From NCBI RefSeq assembly GCF_006503695.1, contig NZ_SBIK01000006.1:62001-126000 (forward strand): a stretch of DNA of 64,000 nt, given 5' to 3'. This stretch comes from Tepidiphilus succinatimandens. GTDB lineage: Bacteria; Pseudomonadota; Gammaproteobacteria; Burkholderiales; Rhodocyclaceae. Below, piece by piece: positions 60,494 to 64,000 of this stretch. A model generated the notes under the pieces. The model was not told the DNA's origin. It was given only the letters and a program-made list of their open reading frames with translations, and searched no databases. A program made the position numbers and the translations under genes. Each line of letters opens with the position of its first letter. Positions within the stretch are counted from its first letter, which is position 1.

Positions 60494-60606
60494 GCCCCGC
60501 CTCCTCGGCGCGCCGCCAGCGCCTCATCGAACACCCGCACCATCGCCTGCGCCGAGCGCGCCCACGTAAACGCCTGCGCCTGCCCTGCCGCCCCGGCGCA
60601 AGTCAA
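60490..60606 (-). pseudogene. C-terminal remnant of a second glycosyltransferase
   Basis: Only the last 38 codons remain: AFTWARSAQAMVRVFDEALA is a typical GT4 C-terminal helix. The rest has been replaced by the decayed IS3 element beginning at about 60,624. The surviving stop codon overlaps the next gene, so the original operon was continuous here. Confidence 0.75.
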
Positions 60607-60623
60607 GATAGTTATCGCCTGAT

Positions 60624-61110
60624 TCATGTAATTGACTGTCCGATATATTCTGCCAGGGTGTGTTTGCGAACGACGTCGTCTCGTTCCGGGTTGAGCGTGA
60701 CGGCGCCGACGGGTGCCCAGTCCCATGGACGTCCAGAGGCCAGCGCCGGCACGATGCGCGCCGGGGGCTGATCAGTGAAGCGCGGCGCGTTGGCCAACGC
60801 CAGAATCTGCGCCTGTTCCTCGCCGCTGAGCGCGTGCGCTGGCCTCGCACGCTTGGCCAAGGGCCTGCGCTCTCCTAGGTGCAAGGCATCCTTGGCCTTC
60901 CAGCGCTGCAGCGGGCGCAGGCGTGCCCTGGCCGCGTGCGCAGTCTCGAGATGTTGGACCAGCGTTTGGCGATCTTCCAGGCCGATCATGCGTCCTCGCC
61001 CTTGCCCTTGGGGAAGATCGCCTCGAGCCTTTTTGACCACACCCGCAACGCGGCCGCTTCGGCTAGCGCCTTTTCCTCGCGGCGCAGGTGTAACACGGAG
61101 GGCGTAGTAA
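60624..61110 (-). mobile_element. Decayed, internally deleted IS3-family element
   Basis: On the minus strand an orfA 3' end (LRREEKALAEAAALRVWSKR then LEAIFPKGKGEDA) overlaps by ATGA an orfB start (MIGLEDRQTLVQHLETAHAA). OrfB continues to ALANAPRFTDQPPARIVPAL and then jumps to an IS3-type C-terminal end (PVGAVTLNPERDDVV), so the DDE integrase core is deleted. The orfA 5' part is also missing. It cannot transpose alone. It separates the truncated glycosyltransferase from the acyltransferase gene and marks the edge of the low-GC block. Confidence 0.75.
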
Positions 61111-61119
61111 AAAACATGA

Positions 61120-61740
61120 CTATCTATTCAGACACTTCGCTGGTACACCGACGTAAACTCCAGCTTCGTCAATATCGTGAACGACCACAGCACCTGCGCC
61201 GACAATCACGCCGTCGGCAATATGTATCCCATCTATGATCACTGCCCCCGCGCCTATCATGACGTTATTGCCAATCTGGCATCTTCCTGCAACCGTCGCG
61301 TTCACCGAAACATGGGTATATTCGCCGATCACCGATTCGTGATCCACTACAGCTGAGGTATTTATGATGCAACCGATGCCCAATCGGGTAGCAGGCCCAA
61401 CGCTAACGTTATTCCCAATGAAAACGCCCTTTGCCACGGTGGCCTCGCGGCCGATATAGGCAGACTTCGCGATCAGAGTTGCCAATGGGATATTGTTCCG
61501 CAACGCGAACTGCACTAGGTGCTGTCGCCTTACGCTGTCACCGAGCGCCGGGAATGCTGCCCAACCGGATGGTAAGGGATATTCAAGATCCTTTACAACA
61601 ACGAAGCCAGCAAAGTGCTCCCCTGGCCGCGCATTTTCATCGATGAATCGGAGGCTTCTAATCCCAAGCTCGAGTGCCACGTCGGCGACGCTGCGGGCAT
61701 GGCCGCCGAACCCCAAAATCGCCAGGCCATCGTAGATCAT
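61120..61740 (-). CDS. NeuD/PglD-family sugar O- or N-acyltransferase
   Basis: A 206-aa protein with an N-terminal Rossmann-like domain (LAILGFGGHARSVADVALEL) and a C-terminal left-handed beta-helix of hexapeptide repeats (IGNNVSVGPATRLGIGCIIN, VMIGAGAVIIDGIHIADGVI). Such enzymes acetylate amino- or hydroxyl-sugars for glycans. The ATG at 61740 overlaps the stop of the upstream glycosyltransferase (ATGA); an in-frame GTG at 61770 is less likely. Substrate unknown. Confidence 0.88.
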   Translation of the reverse strand: MIYDGLAILGFGGHARSVADVALELGIRSLRFIDENARPGEHFAGFVVVKDLEYPLPSGWAAFPALGDSVRRQHLVQFALRNNIPLATLIAKSAYIGREATVAKGVFIGNNVSVGPATRLGIGCIINTSAVVDHESVIGEYTHVSVNATVAGRCQIGNNVMIGAGAVIIDGIHIADGVIVGAGAVVVHDIDEAGVYVGVPAKCLNR

Positions 61741-63353
61741 AGCTGTATTGCAGACCCGTTGGGTTGGCACGATATCCTATCTAGCAAACTAACATAGTCG
61801 TCCACTACGTGCGTCCAAGAGCGCTGCGAGCGAATTTCATAAATAGGTTTCTGTTTTTGGTAAAGCTGGTCACGGTTTTCCAGTGCCCACTCGATCTTGC
61901 GCGCCATGTCCTGCCAGTCATAAGGATCAAACAGCATATCTGCTTGGAGCTCATGATCGGTAATGATTTCCTCGGTCACACCAATCCGAGACATCACCAC
62001 TGGCGTACCCACGGACAAGGCCTCATCGAACGTGAATGGAAAGCCGCCTTCGGAAAGACTTGGATTCACAGCAAGTATTGCAAGCCGATAGCAAGCAGCG
62101 AGCTCCCGCGTGCTCAGTCCCCGCAAACACAAGACATCCTTCGTCAATTCTCGCTCTTTTATGAAGCTTCGTATTTCCGGCATCGCCTCGGGATTACCGG
62201 TTAAGATCAGCTTCACTCCGACATACCTGTGCCTGAGCAGCCATTCGTAGGCGCGCAACAGCGTCAGCACGTTCTTGTTAGGCCTGAACTGGCTTGCATA
62301 GAAAATGTAGCGGAATTGCATGTTCTTAAAATCCAGAGCGTATTCCGGCTCAGACGATTTGCGCATCGCCTGCATGAGATGCGCCCGACAACTTTCATCC
62401 ATCGAAATCGACGCTTCACTGCTCTCCATGGCCAAGAATTCAGCTAGGGAGTTGTTTCCATGCGGAACGACGAATACGCGCTCTGGATCGACGCCGTAGC
62501 CTCTGACAAGCGTGTTCCACTTTACATCCTCGCTGTAGGTTACATAGTTATCGGCCCCACGGATGGCAGCTTCCACCCGGGTGAATGCATGCATGACGCG
62601 GTCACCGCCAACTAATGCATATCCGACTGGAAAATTGGAAAGGACCACATCCGGCACACACATCAGCTTAGGGCCGTGGATGCCATTGAATTCAGGCCAG
62701 AAGGACGTGGGCGAGTACCAGACATCAACATCACGACGACTGTTGATCAACCTTACCAACAGGTTGGCTTCCTTCACCTCGAGATACCGGTATAAACGAA
62801 ACACCAGGCCTATGGACTGGGGTCTAGAGGCAAAATTTGGTAACCTTTCAAGGACGCGCTTCTTGATACGCGAAGCAGCATTCCTAACGCCACGTGCGAT
62901 TGCGATAAGGGCCTTTGACATCAATAACGACGTAAGTACAAATGGTAGCAACAGCAGGAAAGAAACGAGATTCCGCGTTGCCAGAAAATGTTCTAAGACC
63001 CATTCTCGGGCCTGGTTAATTCGTGAACCACATCGCGCCATCCACCCATCTTTGGACCTGATCTGACTTCTCGAACCAAAACGGGCTAGCCACCGCAATA
63101 AGAAATAGAATCTCAATGACAAGGGCATTCCACGGGTCGTAATCACCTCATAGGTCTCTGGAGACACCCCCTCGTCCGCGAACAACCGTCGCAATTCCGG
63201 CAACAGCCAGCTAGGACAAGCCAGCACGAAACGTGCATTTCCATGCATTTCCGCGCCACGCAGCATATTGGCCAGATGCCGGCCCAGGCCCTCGCCGCGC
63301 AAGTCCGTCGTCGGCGCATAGGCCAAATAAATTCCGTATCGTCTCATAGACAT
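61737..63353 (-). CDS. Large GT4-type glycosyltransferase with internal hydrophobic segment
   Basis: About 538 aa. The C-terminal GT-B half is clear: FYASQFRPNKNVLTLLRAYE and PSLSEGGFPFTFDEALSVGT with the EX7E-type pair. The N-terminal half is longer than usual and contains a strongly hydrophobic stretch (around residues 128-155; LVSFLLLLPFVLTSLLM), suggesting membrane insertion or close association. Start choice lies between ATGs at 63353 and 63347; the latter overlaps the upstream stop. Base composition is clearly lower in GC than the core genes. Donor and acceptor unknown. Confidence 0.82.
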   Translation of the reverse strand: MSMRRYGIYLAYAPTTDLRGEGLGRHLANMLRGAEMHGNARFVLACPSWLLPELRRLFADEGVSPETYEVITTRGMPLSLRFYFLLRWLARFGSRSQIRSKDGWMARCGSRINQAREWVLEHFLATRNLVSFLLLLPFVLTSLLMSKALIAIARGVRNAASRIKKRVLERLPNFASRPQSIGLVFRLYRYLEVKEANLLVRLINSRRDVDVWYSPTSFWPEFNGIHGPKLMCVPDVVLSNFPVGYALVGGDRVMHAFTRVEAAIRGADNYVTYSEDVKWNTLVRGYGVDPERVFVVPHGNNSLAEFLAMESSEASISMDESCRAHLMQAMRKSSEPEYALDFKNMQFRYIFYASQFRPNKNVLTLLRAYEWLLRHRYVGVKLILTGNPEAMPEIRSFIKERELTKDVLCLRGLSTRELAACYRLAILAVNPSLSEGGFPFTFDEALSVGTPVVMSRIGVTEEIITDHELQADMLFDPYDWQDMARKIEWALENRDQLYQKQKPIYEIRSQRSWTHVVDDYVSLLDRISCQPNGSAIQL

Positions 63354-64000
63354 GCCTGAACCGCCTTCCAATATTCAACCGCTGCAGATGCCACCCCCTT
63401 GGCCTCAAGATCTGCCACGTCAGGCAAGTCGTTTTTGCGGGCGTCAGCCTCCTGCTCCATGCGTTTCAGTTGTTCCGCCATTTGCGCTGGATTATGAGGA
63501 TTACACCAGCTGAGGCCAAGTTTGTAAAAGTCATCCATCTCCCGCATGGCTGGATAGTCACTGGATAAGGACGGCACACCCAGAAAGGCTGCCTCCACTA
63601 CGCAGAAGCTCCCATTGTCGATGCGGGCCGGATGCCAAAGGAAACGCGCGTTTGCGAGCAAATTTCGATATCGAACATCTGGCAAATCGCCCATCGCAAC
63701 CACCTTGTCCTGGAGGGCTTGGCTCTGCACAACCATCTCCCGAACCGGTTCGAGATGGGGGTACGCCCCCTTGAGGATCGCATTCGAGTTAAATCCGGTC
63801 AACAGGCAACGCAGCGAACCGCTCAACTGCTCGTAGTAGATCCGCAAAGCCTTGACAGCGTTGACGTGGTTCTTGTGTATGGCTAAATTCGTCGTCCAGA
63901 TGAAATAGTCAGATGGCTCCGACTTCTGTCGACACACACCATCTCTCGAAAAGTCGGGCGCCAGCATGGGAACCTTGTGCACGCGATCAAGCGCGACACC
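63344..64000 (-). CDS. GT4-type glycosyltransferase, N-terminus outside window
   Basis: 219 codons are open to the window edge with no start needed, so the gene enters from the right. The visible part is a GT-B C-terminal domain: FIWTTNLAIHKNHVNAVKAL, LLTGFNSNAI, and the donor-site region RIDNGSFCVVEAAFLGVPSL with the EX7E-type glutamates. The stop overlaps the next gene. Low GC like its neighbour. Specificity unknown. Confidence 0.85.
   Translation of the reverse strand, partial: GVALDRVHKVPMLAPDFSRDGVCRQKSEPSDYFIWTTNLAIHKNHVNAVKALRIYYEQLSGSLRCLLTGFNSNAILKGAYPHLEPVREMVVQSQALQDKVVAMGDLPDVRYRNLLANARFLWHPARIDNGSFCVVEAAFLGVPSLSSDYPAMREMDDFYKLGLSWCNPHNPAQMAEQLKRMEQEADARKNDLPDVADLEAKGVASAAVEYWKAVQACL

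Noticed and set aside
61741-61770. GTG start ten codons upstream for the acyltransferase
   Set aside because: The ATG at 61740 gives the usual 4-bp overlap and begins at the conserved fold.

Overview
The window is high-GC bacterial chromosome; the gene sequences and gene order point to a betaproteobacterium. Supporting signs are the pyruvate dehydrogenase set aceE-aceF-lpdA with a lipoyl domain on E3, tig-clpP-clpX-lon, rimP-nusA-infB-rbfA-truB-rpsO-pnp, rpsP-rimM-trmD-rplS, and lptF/lptG facing away from pepA-holC. A textbook FliA-type promoter in front of a chemoreceptor says the organism is flagellated. The order cannot be fixed from sequence alone; Rhodocyclales or Hydrogenophilales would fit.

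Positions 1-56,090 are almost entirely ordinary, tightly packed core genome. It opens with the end of a PLP-dependent sulfhydrylase, then a minus-strand unit of a small unknown protein, a PAS-PAS-GGDEF diguanylate cyclase and UDP-glucose dehydrogenase behind tRNA-Val. Next come the chaperone/protease cluster (tig-clpP-clpX-lon), an NAD(P)HX repair enzyme, and a PAS histidine kinase/LuxR regulator pair divergent from aceE-aceF-lpdA. An Aap-type amino-acid ABC transporter, a chemoreceptor and lysS follow. Then come folD-purE-purK-tsaC-gltX-mnmC led by tRNA-Pro/Arg/His, the transcription/translation operon from rimP to pnp, purL, a CBS protein with a membrane-anchored partner, the rpsP operon, lptFG, pepA and holC.

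At about 56,100 the character changes. From there to 57,790 lies a small mosaic of toxin-antitoxin material: an orphan HTH regulator, a Phd/StbD antitoxin fragment, a frameshifted gene remnant and an intact HigB/HigA pair. A direct repeat of about 48 bp flanks part of it, and an internally deleted Rpn nuclease gene follows. The HTH gene and higBA both have promoters whose spacing predicts leaderless mRNAs, with inverted repeats embedded in the promoters.

From 58,072 to the end is a minus-strand surface-polysaccharide locus: a WecA/MraY-type initiating transferase, several GT4 glycosyltransferases (one cut down to its C-terminus), a decayed IS3 element and a NeuD/PglD-type acyltransferase. Upstream of the IS remnant (about 61,110-64,000) base composition drops sharply, which suggests acquired DNA. 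Together with ugd and the diguanylate cyclase at the other end, the window carries parts of a c-di-GMP/exopolysaccharide programme.

The observation I rate highest is a pair of similar palindromes, one upstream of aceE and one upstream of aapJ, each just ahead of a similar promoter. Two-component regulator genes adjoin the first. This suggests a small regulon joining pyruvate oxidation with amino-acid uptake. Second is a leader upstream of rimP-nusA-infB with mutually exclusive hairpins, one of which is a terminator.
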